Notes: generated by a model not told the origin, from the letters alone. 64,000 nt of DNA from Sporosarcina sp. Marseille-Q4943 (GCF_943736995.1 NZ_OX031157.1:965001-1029000); one strand, 5' to 3'. Shown: positions 52,048 to 61,624, counted from the stretch's first letter. Numbers and translations are program-made.

Positions 52048-52902
52048 TTACATCTTCGGCAACTCTTTAAAATGCTTCTTAATGGCCAACTGCAGCGAGC
52101 CGTACGTACGGACCTTAGAAAAGTCCAGCCCCAATTGAACCGAAGTTTGAGCGATTTCCGGTCTAATTCCCGTCATAGTCGACTCGATTCCTAGCAAATC
52201 AAGCACCTGCATCAGCTGGTATATATGATTCGCCACCATCGTATCGATCACGGAAACACCCGACAAATCAATAAATAAATGACTGACACCAAGCTCCACA
52301 CACCTACTCGGAACAAAATCCCCAATCGCCTGTACCCGGGTCGTGTCCACATCCCCGATGATCGGCAAGACACCGATTGTTGAATTGAGTTTGATAATCG
52401 GCGCATTCAACTCTTCAATCAGGCTTTGCTGTGCAACTAGCCGGGTATTCATGAGCTCATCATACTTTTTCGTAAACTCCACAATGATACCATCAAACGC
52501 CTTATGTATGACAATGCCCCAATTCATAATGTTGGAACGAAGGACCCGATCCCCTTCCCGCTCAACAAATATTTCAATAAACCGCCAAAATGTTTCCCTC
52601 AACTTACTAAGCGCATCCAGAACTTCATAAATGGGAGTTCTGCTGCTCACTCGGCTTTCTGCGACAAGTTTCGCCCAGTTCTTCTTATTGTTCTCAAATA
52701 CTTCCCGGTCATCCAAGAGGCTACTTGCAATCGTCAAATTCGTCAAACTGTTTTGCTCCCGCAGCATCTGCTCCGACCATTCACCAGCATCCTTGGAGTA
52801 AATGGAACCGTCCTTCTTATCACGTTCCGAGAGCCACTGTTCTGTTATAGAAGTTTTATGCTCAAGCAAAAACTCGTAAAGCTCCTCGTTCATACTTTTC
52901 AT
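52048..52902 (-). CDS. RsbR-type stressosome protein (STAS domain)
   Basis: 284 residues from the ATG at 52902, seven nt after GGAGG. N-terminal ~150 residues form the non-haem globin-like RsbR sensor domain; the C-terminal STAS domain (about 160-275) contains DVDTTRVQ and LSGVSVIDTMVANHIYQLM, where the Thr of VDTT and the Ser/Thr of SVIDT correspond to the sites phosphorylated by RsbT. No rsbS, rsbT or rsbX is adjacent, so this is an orphan paralogue contributing to the general stress response. Confidence 0.85.
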   Translation of the reverse strand: MKSMNEELYEFLLEHKTSITEQWLSERDKKDGSIYSKDAGEWSEQMLREQNSLTNLTIASSLLDDREVFENNKKNWAKLVAESRVSSRTPIYEVLDALSKLRETFWRFIEIFVEREGDRVLRSNIMNWGIVIHKAFDGIIVEFTKKYDELMNTRLVAQQSLIEELNAPIIKLNSTIGVLPIIGDVDTTRVQAIGDFVPSRCVELGVSHLFIDLSGVSVIDTMVANHIYQLMQVLDLLGIESTMTGIRPEIAQTSVQLGLDFSKVRTYGSLQLAIKKHFKELPKM

Positions 52903-52996
52903 CTTCATCCCTCCTACGCCTCTCACTTTCTAATAGTGTAACATAAAGAAGATACGCATTAGGAATATAAGTGAAAGATTCCCAATGCGTATCCAT

Positions 52997-53764
52997 TCAA
53001 TTGATAATTTTTAATTTCACCTTTTTGACGCCCCATTCCATCGCACTCTCATAGGTCGGGATGAAGACATCAATTTTATGGCCTTTAATTGCGCTGCCGA
53101 CATCTCCGGCAATCGCCTCCCCATAGCCTTCCACCCAAACTTTCGTTCCAAGAGGAATGATCGATGGGTCTACCGCTATCACTTTCTGATCTGGATTGGC
53201 GCGCAGATCAATTCCATATGCTGTCGTCCCCGAACAACCGGTACAATAGGCCGTATATGCTGTTGCCGTCACAGTCATTTCCGTCCCCGAACTTGCTGGC
53301 GGAGTCGAGACAGCAGAGTTGAATGCTGGCTTTTTCGGCACTGATTCCTCATTGGCGGATGCGACCTTTACAGTACTAACTGCAACAATATCGTCTACAG
53401 ATCCCTCTCCGCTAATAGTCAAAACATCTCCTGGGTATATCGTTTCCCCGGATAAATTATTCAAGCTCTTCAGTTCATCCACTGTCATGTCATGATTCAA
53501 GGCGATCCGAAATAAAGTATCTCCTTCTTCGACGACGTAAGTCATAGGTTCTCTCTTCAATAAATCTAGTGGTGGATAAAATAACGGAAATGTACTTTCC
53601 CATATTTCAATAAAAGGAACGTCATGAAGATTCGGCCTCACTTCTTGGGAAAGATCCGTAGTCTCGTCTGCGTGTTCTGTCTGGCTAAATAAAGCTGCTT
53701 CGGTCACGACACTGAATGACAGTGTCATAATTGCAGTCAACATAATCAATTTCATCTTAATCAA
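52997..53764 (-). CDS. Secreted LysM and 3D-domain cell-wall protein
   Basis: 255 residues from a TTG at 53764 (AGAGGAG nine nt upstream). Signal segment (about 4-24), a LysM domain (YVVEEGDTLFRIALNHDMTVDELKSLN as short blocks) and a C-terminal 3D domain with TATAYT, GIDLRANP, IAVDPSIIPLGTKVWVEGYG and GDVGSAIKGHKIDVF. The three Asp of the 3D motif are present. Resembles YocH/YabE-type lytic or stationary-phase muralytic proteins. Confidence 0.9.
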   Translation of the reverse strand: MIKMKLIMLTAIMTLSFSVVTEAALFSQTEHADETTDLSQEVRPNLHDVPFIEIWESTFPLFYPPLDLLKREPMTYVVEEGDTLFRIALNHDMTVDELKSLNNLSGETIYPGDVLTISGEGSVDDIVAVSTVKVASANEESVPKKPAFNSAVSTPPASSGTEMTVTATAYTAYCTGCSGTTAYGIDLRANPDQKVIAVDPSIIPLGTKVWVEGYGEAIAGDVGSAIKGHKIDVFIPTYESAMEWGVKKVKLKIIN

Positions 53765-53968
53765 GTAATATTGCTCCTCTCTTCTTAACAATTTCCACCA
53801 GTCTTGTCCAAAAACTTTCAACTTCAAACATTTTTTTCTATAAAAGTTCTGAATATGAAAAACAAGAAGTTGATTAGCATAGTGAAACTGTCATAGAAAA
53901 GAGTGGATTTTGTTTACTTAAGCGCAAGAGAGGGCAAATTAAAGAAAACGGTTAAAGGGGCGAATTAC

Positions 53969-54085
53969 ATGAAATTAGGAAGATTAATTAAGGCAGCTAT
54001 TAAATGGGCTCCGGTCGTATATCCGATCGTGCGCAAAATTGTTGCAAACAAACAAAAGACGACTGCCCCATTACGCAGGCGGTAA
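53969..54085 (+). CDS. Small highly basic protein of unknown function
   Basis: 38 residues beginning MKLGRLIKAAIKWAPVVYPI and ending TAPLRRR, with about ten Lys/Arg and no acidic residue; the first 28 residues can form an amphipathic helix. AAAGGGGCG precedes the ATG. Could act at the membrane or bind nucleic acid; not identifiable. Followed 94 bp later by a second small gene. Confidence 0.62.
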   Translation: MKLGRLIKAAIKWAPVVYPIVRKIVANKQKTTAPLRRR

Positions 54086-54179
54086 ACGGACAGAGTTGTC
54101 CATAGCGGACTATTGGGGGCGAATATATCCACTGATCTTGCCAATCCTATAAGGAAACAGATGTAGGGAGGCAACAGCA

Positions 54180-54386
54180 ATGGCAAAGGAGAATCAGCCT
54201 GCGACGGGTGAAGATCGGGAAAAGATCGACTTTCGCTATTTGGCGCATCCTGAAGGGATTCCCTCTTCGGATCGTGTAAGCTTGTTCGATATGCATGAGG
54301 ATATGCAAACAGTGGATACGATCAACCTGGATGATATGAAAGAAGATTTGCGTAAAGAAAGGATTCATAAAAATCCTCGTAATTAA
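54180..54386 (+). CDS. Small acidic hypothetical protein
   Basis: 68 residues, hydrophilic, with the motifs IDFRYLAHPEGIPSSDRVSLF and DMHEDMQTVDTINLDDMKEDL. GGGAGGCAAC before the ATG and a strong terminator behind it support expression. I do not recognise a family. Possibly in one transcript with the basic 38-residue gene upstream. Confidence 0.7.
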   Translation: MAKENQPATGEDREKIDFRYLAHPEGIPSSDRVSLFDMHEDMQTVDTINLDDMKEDLRKERIHKNPRN

Positions 54387-54390
54387 ACGG

Positions 54391-54420
54391 AAGAAGCCGG
54401 ATATTCACCGGCTTCTTTTT
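54391..54420 (+). terminator. Terminator after the small acidic gene
   Basis: Perfect ten-bp stem AAGAAGCCGG/CCGGCTTCTT with seven-nt loop and TTT following. Confidence 0.93.
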
Positions 54421-54907
54421 AATTGAGTTAACTTGGGAAAATTTCTCCCATCGTTCTCCCTATTTATTTTCACCAATTTCCATATTAAATTTCACCTATT
54501 ATTTATTGTTTTATAAATAAGTAATATAGCATTTCATTCCAAATATAGGTCTTCTATATTATTTTCTTTTTTCCTCCATTATCACTTCTCAGTCACCTTC
54601 TTCTTCACAATACTCACAAACCCTTTACCTAAAGCATTAACGCTAACTATTTGACTTTTCTCAATCAATACTAAACCGTGATGAAATTCCCTATTCCAAT
54701 GGAGCCAAGTTAGTTACTTATCATTATTTATTGATTAGTCAGATGATTTAGTATTTAATTCTAATTTAATAATTGTATAATATTACTAGACAGCCAGATA
54801 CGGAGATTCCGACACCAGAGAACCTTTAAAATGACAGAAAGGGGGCGAAGGGTGTTTTTTTGATGGTTCGGATAAGGGATGGTCGAAACAAAAAAGGAGG
54901 AATGGAA
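54421..54907. other. Long AT-rich region before the large protease gene
   Basis: About 490 bp, very A/T-rich, no credible open frame. A TATAAT at about 54776-54781 could be the -10 of a protease promoter but a convincing -35 is missing. Regulatory sequences for the extracellular protease would be expected here; I could not identify any. Confidence 0.4.
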
Positions 54908-57900
54908 TTGAGGAAGCGTAGACGGATGAGATACTTCAGCGTTGCAGCAACAATCCTGATGGTGTTTTCATTAATGACACCTGCAATGGCGGCAAACACG
55001 GGAATGAACAAGCAACTGCATCAGTCGGCAAGAGACTCGAATGAGATTGCAAAAGAGAAAGTCAGCAATCGATTGCTCGACAGTTTTAAAGATGACAGCA
55101 TGGTCACCTTTCTAATCAAGTTTAAGGACCAGACGGATACGGAGCAGGTCGCGGTTGCGGCAAAGCAACAGGCAAGCGAGGCAAACCTTTCCGGAAAGCA
55201 ATCGGTCATGTTGACAAGATCGGCAGTCGTCTCCGAATTACGATTGACATCCTTAGAATCACAGCAAAATGTCAAACAATATCTTGAAGAGCAAGTGAAA
55301 GCCGGCAAAGCAAAAGACATCACTTCCTACTTTATCGTCAACGGCATGGCAGTGACGGCGACGAAGGAAGTTGCGCAAGCGATTGCCACATTCGAGGAAG
55401 TCGATAAGGTCCTGCCGAATGAAACTCGTCAATTGCAAACGACAGTCGTTGATGACGCAGAAGCCCCGAAATCGCAACTGGCGAATGTCGAATGGAATGT
55501 TGAGCGTGTCAATGCCCCTCAAGCTTGGGACATGGGGATCGACGGGTCGGGAACTGTCGTTGCAAGCATTGATACAGGCGCGCAATGGGATCACCCTGCA
55601 TTGAAACAGAAATACCGTGGCTACAACTCGGTAACAGGTGAAGTGAACCACAACTACAACTGGTTTGATGCAACTGCGGGACGGACAACCCCTTACGACG
55701 ATCATGGACACGGTACACATGTAACCGGCACGATGGTCGGAAGCGAACCGAACGGAAATAACAAAATCGGTGTCGCTCCTGGAGCGAAATGGATAGCAGT
55801 GAAGGCATTCACTGCTAGCGGCGGGACGGACCGTGATTTATTGGCCGCTGCCCAATGGATTCTCGCACCAACAGATGCTAACGGCAATGCGCGGGTTGAC
55901 TTAGCTCCGGACGTAGTCAATAACTCTTGGGGCGGCGGACCTGGACTCGATGAATGGTACCGGGATGTCGTCAGAAACTGGCGCGCCGCGGAAATCTTCC
56001 CTGAATTCTCCGCTGGCAACACGACACTTTTCAATCCAGGTGGACCTGGATCGGTCGCAGCACCTGCGAACTATCCGGAGTCCTTTGCCACAGGCGCAAC
56101 AGATATTAATAATAAAGTGGCAAGCTTCTCACTACGGGGCCCTTCCCCTTACAATCAGATAAAACCTGACATCTCGGCACCTGGTGTTAACATCCGGTCT
56201 TCCGTTCCGGGCGGCAGCTATGAAGGCGGCTGGAATGGTACATCCATGGCAGGTCCTGCCGTGTCAGGCGTTGCTGCCTTGCTCCGACAAGTGAACGCTT
56301 CGATTACCGTCGAGGAAATGGAACAAATCCTGCTCACTACAGCGACGCCGTTAACGGACACTGTGTATCCGACTTCCCCTAACCATGGGTATGGCTATGG
56401 ATTAGTCGATGCATATGCAGCCGTTTCATCGATCGCGAGCGGTCTCGGACAGCTGGAAGGTCAGGTGACAAAGCAAGGCGATGATCATGAACCGCCTGCT
56501 TTCGAACATTCAGCGCCAACTGAAACGTATGCAGGTATGGATTTGGATTTACGCATCCATGTAACGGACAATATTAGCGTTTCCTCTGTGACGTTACAGT
56601 ACGTAAATGCGAATGGTCAATGGAATTCTTTAAAAGCTGAACGGAAATCGGGTGATTACCTATCAGGGGAATACGGTGTAAAAGTTTCCGGTGATCTCAT
56701 TTCCGGTAATGCATTCATTTACAAATGGGTCATCAACGATTTCGGCAACAACGAAGTATCGAGCGAAGAATTCACGGTACAAGTCAAACCTGGCATCACG
56801 GTTGGTTATTTCGAGGATTTCGAACAAATGCCGGTTGGTTGGACTTCGTTCGGGAATAAAAACAGCTGGGAATGGGGCAAACCAACTTCCGGCCCTGGCA
56901 ATGCAGCTTCAGGCGAAAATGTATATGCCACGAATTTAGCCGGAATGTATGAGAGCAATATGAATGCCACGCTCGTCATGCCGCCGGTTGATCTTCCGGA
57001 AGGCGCTGCTTACTTGCAGTTCAAGCAATGGCATAATTTCGAACAGTCCTCTTCAGGAAGAGCTTGGGATTATGGACATGTGTTCATTTCCACGGATGGG
57101 CAAAATTGGACGCAGCTTCGCATGATCCAAGGTGCTTCGAATGGTTGGATTGATGCAGAAGTGGACCTGTCTGCATATAGCGGCCAGCGTGTCTATATCG
57201 GATTTAATGCGTTCTCCGATGGAAGCGTAGTAAGAGAGGGCTGGTATATCGACGATGTCGCGTTGAGCGATCAATCCCAAGCAACTACTATCTCGGCAAC
57301 ACCGAAAAACAACTTATTTAATAACAAGGAGCAAAGTGCACCTAACGCCTTAAAACCTGGCAAAGAAAAAAATCCAGACATCATTATTGAAAAAGGAAAA
57401 GATGCACTTGAAACACCGGTCGATCCTAAGACGATCAAGCCTGTAATGCCAAAAGAAGAACCTGCTCCTCCTACCGAGGAGGATAAAGCTGCACCCGTCC
57501 TTCTTCCATTAGGCGCTCAAGTGAGCATTCTTGAAACGGATCGCTCCGTCTATACAAGCCCGGCAAACGGCTCGTACTCTTTGACACACGGCGCGGGCAC
57601 GTTCACGGCGAAAGCGGAAGCGTACGGATACCAATCGAAAGCGCAATCCGTAACAATCAATGCGGATGAAACGACAATTGCCAATTTCACATTGGAAGAA
57701 ATGCCGCAGGCAACAATTAGCGGGACTGTGACGGATCAATCGACAGGTGATCCGATTGAAGGCGCGACATTGCTCCTAATGGAAGATGCGAACATCTCCC
57801 CTGTCCAAACGGACGCATCAGGGCATTTCGCCATCACCGCCTATGAAGGCGAGTATACGCTGAAAGTAGTGGCGCGTGGCTATCACGGACAAGAGGCAAC

Positions 57901-59368
57901 AATCAATATTGGCGGTCAACCGTCATTCGACTTCGTATTGGAACCGTTCTATACGTATCCTGGAGGCGAAATCGGATATGACGACGGAACTGCTGAAAAC
58001 GCACGTGCGTTTTACGATGCAGGAAATGGTTGGGGCGTCAAAATGTCTTTACCGGAAGGCAATGATACAGGAATTGTCACAGAAGGCGTTTTCCGTTTCT
58101 GGGATACTGAATGGCCGGTACCGGGCGGAACTGCATTTGCGGTTGAAGTGTGGGATGCAACAGGTACTGACGGTGCTCCGGGACAAAAAATCGCCGGACC
58201 GATCGACGCACAGGCGAAACGGAATGGCGACTGGACTGTCGTCGATTTGACCGAGCACAATATCGTCGTGAACGGCGACTTCTACATGGTGTACATCCAA
58301 ACCGCAGCGAATCCGTATGCGCCTGGTCTCGCAACGGATGAGAACGGAACGAATGCGAAAAGAAGTTATCAGTTCGTTGGCTCTTGGTCACCTGCACCTG
58401 CCGCAGAAGGGAACTATATGATCCGGGCACGCGTCAGCTTCGAAGTGTTCGAACCGGAAATCACTTCCCCTGAAACCGGCACCGTTACAAATGAAGAGAA
58501 CATCGTCATTGAAGGTACTGCTACACCGACAACGACAATTTCTTTGCACAATAATGGTCAAGAAGTGGATTCCATTGTCATTGGGAATGATGGAAAGTTT
58601 TCATTCCAAACAGTTCTGACAGAGGGAGCTAATGAGTTTACTGCCGTGTCTCTTTTAGATGGTCGCAAGACAGGCACTTCAAACCCTGTGACAGTGACAT
58701 TGGATACGATGAAACCGGAATTGACGATAACGAACCCGAAAGACGGAGAAACGACAAACCGGGAAACCATAACGGTGGAAGGTACAGTCGTGGACGACCA
58801 TCTTAAATCGGTGACCGTAAATGGCCAACAAGCCGCTGTTTCCGGAGATGGCACTTACTCCAAACGGATCCTATTGGATGATGGTTTGAATTCCATTACT
58901 GTCGTCGCTACAGATGCTGCGGGGAATGAAACGACTCAAACCGTTTCCGTCACCGCAAAATATACGGCACCAGAAATTTCAAATTTAACACCAAAAGAGG
59001 ATGTCCATTTAGTAACCGGGAAATCCGTTAAATTTGAATTCGACAGCGAGCCAGGATTGAGAGCAACGTATGTCATCCACATGCCACTCACGAATCTCGG
59101 CGACAAAGAAGTGACAAACGCGACTGAATTGCCGATGAGCGAGGTATCGCCTGGCCATTACGTCGGCTACTGGACAGTTCCATTAGGCGTCACGGCTGAC
59201 GGAGCACGAGTCGAAGTGAAAGTTGTTGATAGCTTCGGAAATGAAGGAAGGAAGCTCGCGGACGGAAAACTGTTCATCAATCTCGGCCAAGTGAACGAAG
59301 TGGACGAGGCTGAAGGAACTGATGAAGGAGCAGTTGAAGCTGAAGAAACGGCTGAACAAGCCGAATAA
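54908..59368 (+). CDS. bpr: Bacillopeptidase F-like secreted subtilase
   Basis: 1,486 residues from TTG at 54908, seven nt after GGAGG; the ATG at 54902 touches that site. Signal peptide (RKRRRMR start, cut near AMA, ~28), I9 propeptide, S8 domain with D222 (SIDTGAQ), H268 (HGHGTHV), oxyanion N371 and S446 (NGTSMAGP). Then an MAM/immune-inhibitor-A-like domain (~640-795), a Pro/Glu linker, two carboxypeptidase-regulatory-like beta domains (~860-1000), a lectin-like module and two Ig-like repeats, ending in an acidic tail. No LPxTG or S-layer motif is seen. About the size of B. subtilis Bpr precursor (1,433 residues). Secreted protein degradation. Confidence 0.9.
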   Translation: MRKRRRMRYFSVAATILMVFSLMTPAMAANTGMNKQLHQSARDSNEIAKEKVSNRLLDSFKDDSMVTFLIKFKDQTDTEQVAVAAKQQASEANLSGKQSVMLTRSAVVSELRLTSLESQQNVKQYLEEQVKAGKAKDITSYFIVNGMAVTATKEVAQAIATFEEVDKVLPNETRQLQTTVVDDAEAPKSQLANVEWNVERVNAPQAWDMGIDGSGTVVASIDTGAQWDHPALKQKYRGYNSVTGEVNHNYNWFDATAGRTTPYDDHGHGTHVTGTMVGSEPNGNNKIGVAPGAKWIAVKAFTASGGTDRDLLAAAQWILAPTDANGNARVDLAPDVVNNSWGGGPGLDEWYRDVVRNWRAAEIFPEFSAGNTTLFNPGGPGSVAAPANYPESFATGATDINNKVASFSLRGPSPYNQIKPDISAPGVNIRSSVPGGSYEGGWNGTSMAGPAVSGVAALLRQVNASITVEEMEQILLTTATPLTDTVYPTSPNHGYGYGLVDAYAAVSSIASGLGQLEGQVTKQGDDHEPPAFEHSAPTETYAGMDLDLRIHVTDNISVSSVTLQYVNANGQWNSLKAERKSGDYLSGEYGVKVSGDLISGNAFIYKWVINDFGNNEVSSEEFTVQVKPGITVGYFEDFEQMPVGWTSFGNKNSWEWGKPTSGPGNAASGENVYATNLAGMYESNMNATLVMPPVDLPEGAAYLQFKQWHNFEQSSSGRAWDYGHVFISTDGQNWTQLRMIQGASNGWIDAEVDLSAYSGQRVYIGFNAFSDGSVVREGWYIDDVALSDQSQATTISATPKNNLFNNKEQSAPNALKPGKEKNPDIIIEKGKDALETPVDPKTIKPVMPKEEPAPPTEEDKAAPVLLPLGAQVSILETDRSVYTSPANGSYSLTHGAGTFTAKAEAYGYQSKAQSVTINADETTIANFTLEEMPQATISGTVTDQSTGDPIEGATLLLMEDANISPVQTDASGHFAITAYEGEYTLKVVARGYHGQEATINIGGQPSFDFVLEPFYTYPGGEIGYDDGTAENARAFYDAGNGWGVKMSLPEGNDTGIVTEGVFRFWDTEWPVPGGTAFAVEVWDATGTDGAPGQKIAGPIDAQAKRNGDWTVVDLTEHNIVVNGDFYMVYIQTAANPYAPGLATDENGTNAKRSYQFVGSWSPAPAAEGNYMIRARVSFEVFEPEITSPETGTVTNEENIVIEGTATPTTTISLHNNGQEVDSIVIGNDGKFSFQTVLTEGANEFTAVSLLDGRKTGTSNPVTVTLDTMKPELTITNPKDGETTNRETITVEGTVVDDHLKSVTVNGQQAAVSGDGTYSKRILLDDGLNSITVVATDAAGNETTQTVSVTAKYTAPEISNLTPKEDVHLVTGKSVKFEFDSEPGLRATYVIHMPLTNLGDKEVTNATELPMSEVSPGHYVGYWTVPLGVTADGARVEVKVVDSFGNEGRKLADGKLFINLGQVNEVDEAEGTDEGAVEAEETAEQAE

Positions 59369-59376
59369 GTAAAATG

Positions 59377-59419
59377 GGCCGTGGCCTCATCGAATTGGTT
59401 CTCGATGAAGGCCTCGGCC
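59377..59419 (+). terminator. Terminator of bpr
   Basis: Long stem GGCC-GGCCTCATCGA/TCGATGAAGGCC-GGCC (59377-59393/59402-59419) followed by TTTTTTAAATT. Confidence 0.92.
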
Positions 59420-59428
59420 TTTTTTAAA

Positions 59429-59497
59429 TTATCTATTGAATATGGCATCTTATCTATTGGGTAAAGAAAATTATCTATTGAATAATGAATGTTATCT
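59429..59497. repeat. 21-bp-period array, three units plus a partial (array 2)
   Basis: TTATCTATTG starts at 59429, 59450 and 59471, and TTATCT again at 59492: an exact 21-bp period. It directly follows the bpr terminator. In one minus-strand frame the units encode heptads with I-D-N/K at a fixed place (SIDNFLY-PIDKMPY-SIDN). Confidence 0.85.
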
Positions 59498-59555
59498 CCG
59501 TCTTGGGAACTTCTACCTTCAACGTCCCGATTAATAGAACGTTCTCATCTTTTCA

Positions 59556-60323
59556 TTAATTTTCCAGTTTCGACTTATTGCTAGGAGCAAACCAACCAAT
59601 CAGAGCAATAGCTACTAATACTCCGTAAAAAATCATGGTCCAAGCAGTACTGTGGGGGAAATCACGGTCTAAGACAGCTATATCCTTATGTGCGAGGGTT
59701 ATGACGGCTAGTTTGACACCTACCCATGCAACAATGGCATAGGCTGTTGTTTCCAATGCCGGGCGTTTGTCGAGAAGTTTCACAAACCAGCTTGCTGCAA
59801 ACTTGATGAGGACAAGGCCAGCAACACCGCCTATAACAACAACGATAAATTGCCCTCCATCCATGCCGCCAAAATTGCCGAGTGGGGAATCTGGGAGACC
59901 AAGGGCAAGTGCTACTGCCGCCAAAATTGAATCGATTGCAAATGCGAGATCGGCTAATGCAATTTTCCCTACTGTCGGCCAAAAACCTTTACCAGCCGAT
60001 TCCTTTTCGTCGTCCTTATGAATATTATTATTTTCTTTCCCGAATCGTGCCTTAATGACATGCTTCAATCCTAAATAAAGAAGATAGGCAGCTCCAATCG
60101 CCTGTATTTGCCAGACATTCGCAATAAAAGAAATTGCAAAAAGAGCAGCAAATCGAAAAACGAAGGCCATGATGATTCCGTAATTGATTGCCCTTTTTTT
60201 CTGATCGTCAGGTAAATGCTTAGCAATAACTGCAAGTACAAGAGCATTATCAGCCGATAATAAAGCTTCCAACCCTATAAGGATTAACAGCGTCCAGGCA
60301 TACTCCAGCCATATTGACTCCAT
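59556..60323 (-). CDS. TerC/Alx-family membrane protein (probable Mn exporter)
   Basis: 255 residues with seven helices and the family motifs LEALLSADNALVLAVIAKHLP (metal-binding Asp-Asn in helix 1) and ADLAFAIDSILAAVAL. TerC proteins in Bacilli (YceF, YkoY, MeeF/MeeY) export manganese, supporting metalation of secreted enzymes. The start has GGGGAG close upstream, adjoining a stem formed by 60335-60342/60361-60368. No yybP-ykoY manganese riboswitch is seen. Confidence 0.9.
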   Translation of the reverse strand: MESIWLEYAWTLLILIGLEALLSADNALVLAVIAKHLPDDQKKRAINYGIIMAFVFRFAALFAISFIANVWQIQAIGAAYLLYLGLKHVIKARFGKENNNIHKDDEKESAGKGFWPTVGKIALADLAFAIDSILAAVALALGLPDSPLGNFGGMDGGQFIVVVIGGVAGLVLIKFAASWFVKLLDKRPALETTAYAIVAWVGVKLAVITLAHKDIAVLDRDFPHSTAWTMIFYGVLVAIALIGWFAPSNKSKLEN

Positions 60324-60334
60324 CTAATACTCCC

Positions 60335-60368
60335 CAATCTACTTTGTCAATACTTCACCTGTAGATTG
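60335..60368 (-). promoter_or_regulatory. Hairpin touching the terC ribosome binding site
   Basis: On the minus strand CAATCTAC (60368-60361) can pair with GTAGATTG (60342-60335), whose end runs into GGGGAG, the ribosome binding site of the TerC gene. It could limit translation. No known riboswitch consensus fits. Confidence 0.4.
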
Positions 60369-60437
60369 CCCCAACCTGCAAAGAGTATTCTAATTTTGAA
60401 TCGGAACCAACATTGAATTCTGCTGAGGAAGCAAAAA

Positions 60438-60473
60438 AACAAGGGGAAAGGATTTTATACCTTTCCCCTTGTT
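60438..60473 (-). terminator. Terminator of rsgA-like gene
   Basis: Perfect 14-bp stem AACAAGGGGAAAGG/CCTTTCCCCTTGTT with an eight-nt loop; TTTTTTTGC follows on the minus strand. Confidence 0.95.
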
Positions 60474-60480
60474 ATACAAT

Positions 60481-61563
60481 TCACTTCTTTTTCGACGGAT
60501 GCTTCCGCATTCCTTTCGTTATCTTCTTCCATTTATCCCGTTCGGCGGCTTGCGCTTGGCGATCCATTTTACGATCGAGGAAGGCGATTTCCTTTTGGAG
60601 TTTTACGTAGTTACCATAACGTTCTGCTGACAACTCTCCGGTTTCAAGCGCATTTCGGATTGCACAGCCGGGTTCGCTTTCATGCCGGCAATCACCGAAT
60701 TTGCAGGAAGCGGATAGTTCCTCGATATCTTTGAATCCAGCGTCGAGGCTCTCACTTTCATTCCACAGTTGGAATTCCCTCATTCCCGGCGTGTCGATGA
60801 GCACTCCCCCTGTTGGAATTTTGATGAGTTCCCGGTGGGTCGTCGTATGTCTTCCTTTTGCATCATCTTCGCGAATGCCTTGCACCTCCATCTTCCCTTC
60901 ACCGCAAATCGAATTGACGAGCGATGATTTCCCGACGCCGGAAGAACCTAGTAATGCAGCAGTCTTGCCGTTTTTCAGCATATCCGTAATCTGTTCAATC
61001 CCTTCCCCGGTTGTATTGCTCACTGGGAAAACATCCGTGCCGAATGCGATTGCCCTCGCCAATTCCAAATAATGATCCGGATCATCGCTAAGATCCATTT
61101 TCGTCAGGACGACAACCGGCGTCGCTCCAGAATCATAAGCCGCAACTAAGTAACGTTCCAATCGTCTTGCATTGAAATCATAGTTCATCGACATGACGAG
61201 AAAAACGATGTCGACATTCACTGCAATGATCTGTTCCGAAATTGTTGATCCCGCCGATTTCCTTGAGAACAGTGACGTCCTCGGCAAGATGGCGTGGATG
61301 ATGCCGCGCTCTTCCCCAGGCATTCTTTCAACGGCCACCCAATCGCCGACAGCAGGAAAATCCCTTCGTTCGTGGGCCGCATGCTGAAATGCGCCCGAAC
61401 AGACAGAGAGCCATTCCCCATCCGCTGTCATGACACGGTACATCCTTTTATGTTCAAGCGTCACACGTCCTGGAACGCAATTGTCCGCTTTTAGTTCTTC
61501 CACTATAGCTTCCATATTATCTTGATGGAATTGATTCCAACCGTATTCTTTTAAATTAATCAA
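60481..61563 (-). CDS. rsgA: Ribosome small-subunit-dependent GTPase A (long paralogue)
   Basis: 360 residues from TTG at 61563 (AGGAGG seven nt upstream). OB-fold N-terminal domain, circularly permuted GTPase with G4 TKMD first, then G1 GSSGVGKSS, G2 T (RHTTTHREL) and G3 DTPG, and a C-terminal zinc knuckle (CKFGDCRHESEPGC). It is longer than the ~290-residue YloQ orthologue and contains AGSTISEQIIAVNVDIVFLV; a second RsgA-type paralogue is likely. Acts in late 30S maturation. Confidence 0.88.
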   Translation of the reverse strand: MINLKEYGWNQFHQDNMEAIVEELKADNCVPGRVTLEHKRMYRVMTADGEWLSVCSGAFQHAAHERRDFPAVGDWVAVERMPGEERGIIHAILPRTSLFSRKSAGSTISEQIIAVNVDIVFLVMSMNYDFNARRLERYLVAAYDSGATPVVVLTKMDLSDDPDHYLELARAIAFGTDVFPVSNTTGEGIEQITDMLKNGKTAALLGSSGVGKSSLVNSICGEGKMEVQGIREDDAKGRHTTTHRELIKIPTGGVLIDTPGMREFQLWNESESLDAGFKDIEELSASCKFGDCRHESEPGCAIRNALETGELSAERYGNYVKLQKEIAFLDRKMDRQAQAAERDKWKKITKGMRKHPSKKK

Positions 61564-61592
61564 TGTTCTTCCTCCTGTTATGAGTAAATAAA

Positions 61593-61624
61593 AAAGCATG
61601 GTTCCGGATCGGACACCATGCTTT
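61593..61624 (-). terminator. Terminator of the 22-residue peptide gene
   Basis: Perfect ten-bp stem AAAGCATGGT/ACCATGCTTT with a 12-nt loop, followed on the minus strand by TTTTATTTAC. Confidence 0.9.

Noticed and set aside
59167..59448. Minus-strand frame opposite the end of bpr containing array 2 at its start
   Set aside because: Mostly antisense to bpr coding sequence and crosses the bpr terminator; no start signals.
60324..60480. yybP-ykoY manganese riboswitch before the TerC gene
   Set aside because: The conserved GGGGAGUAG loop context and the paired L1/L3 landmarks are not present; only a short hairpin is seen.
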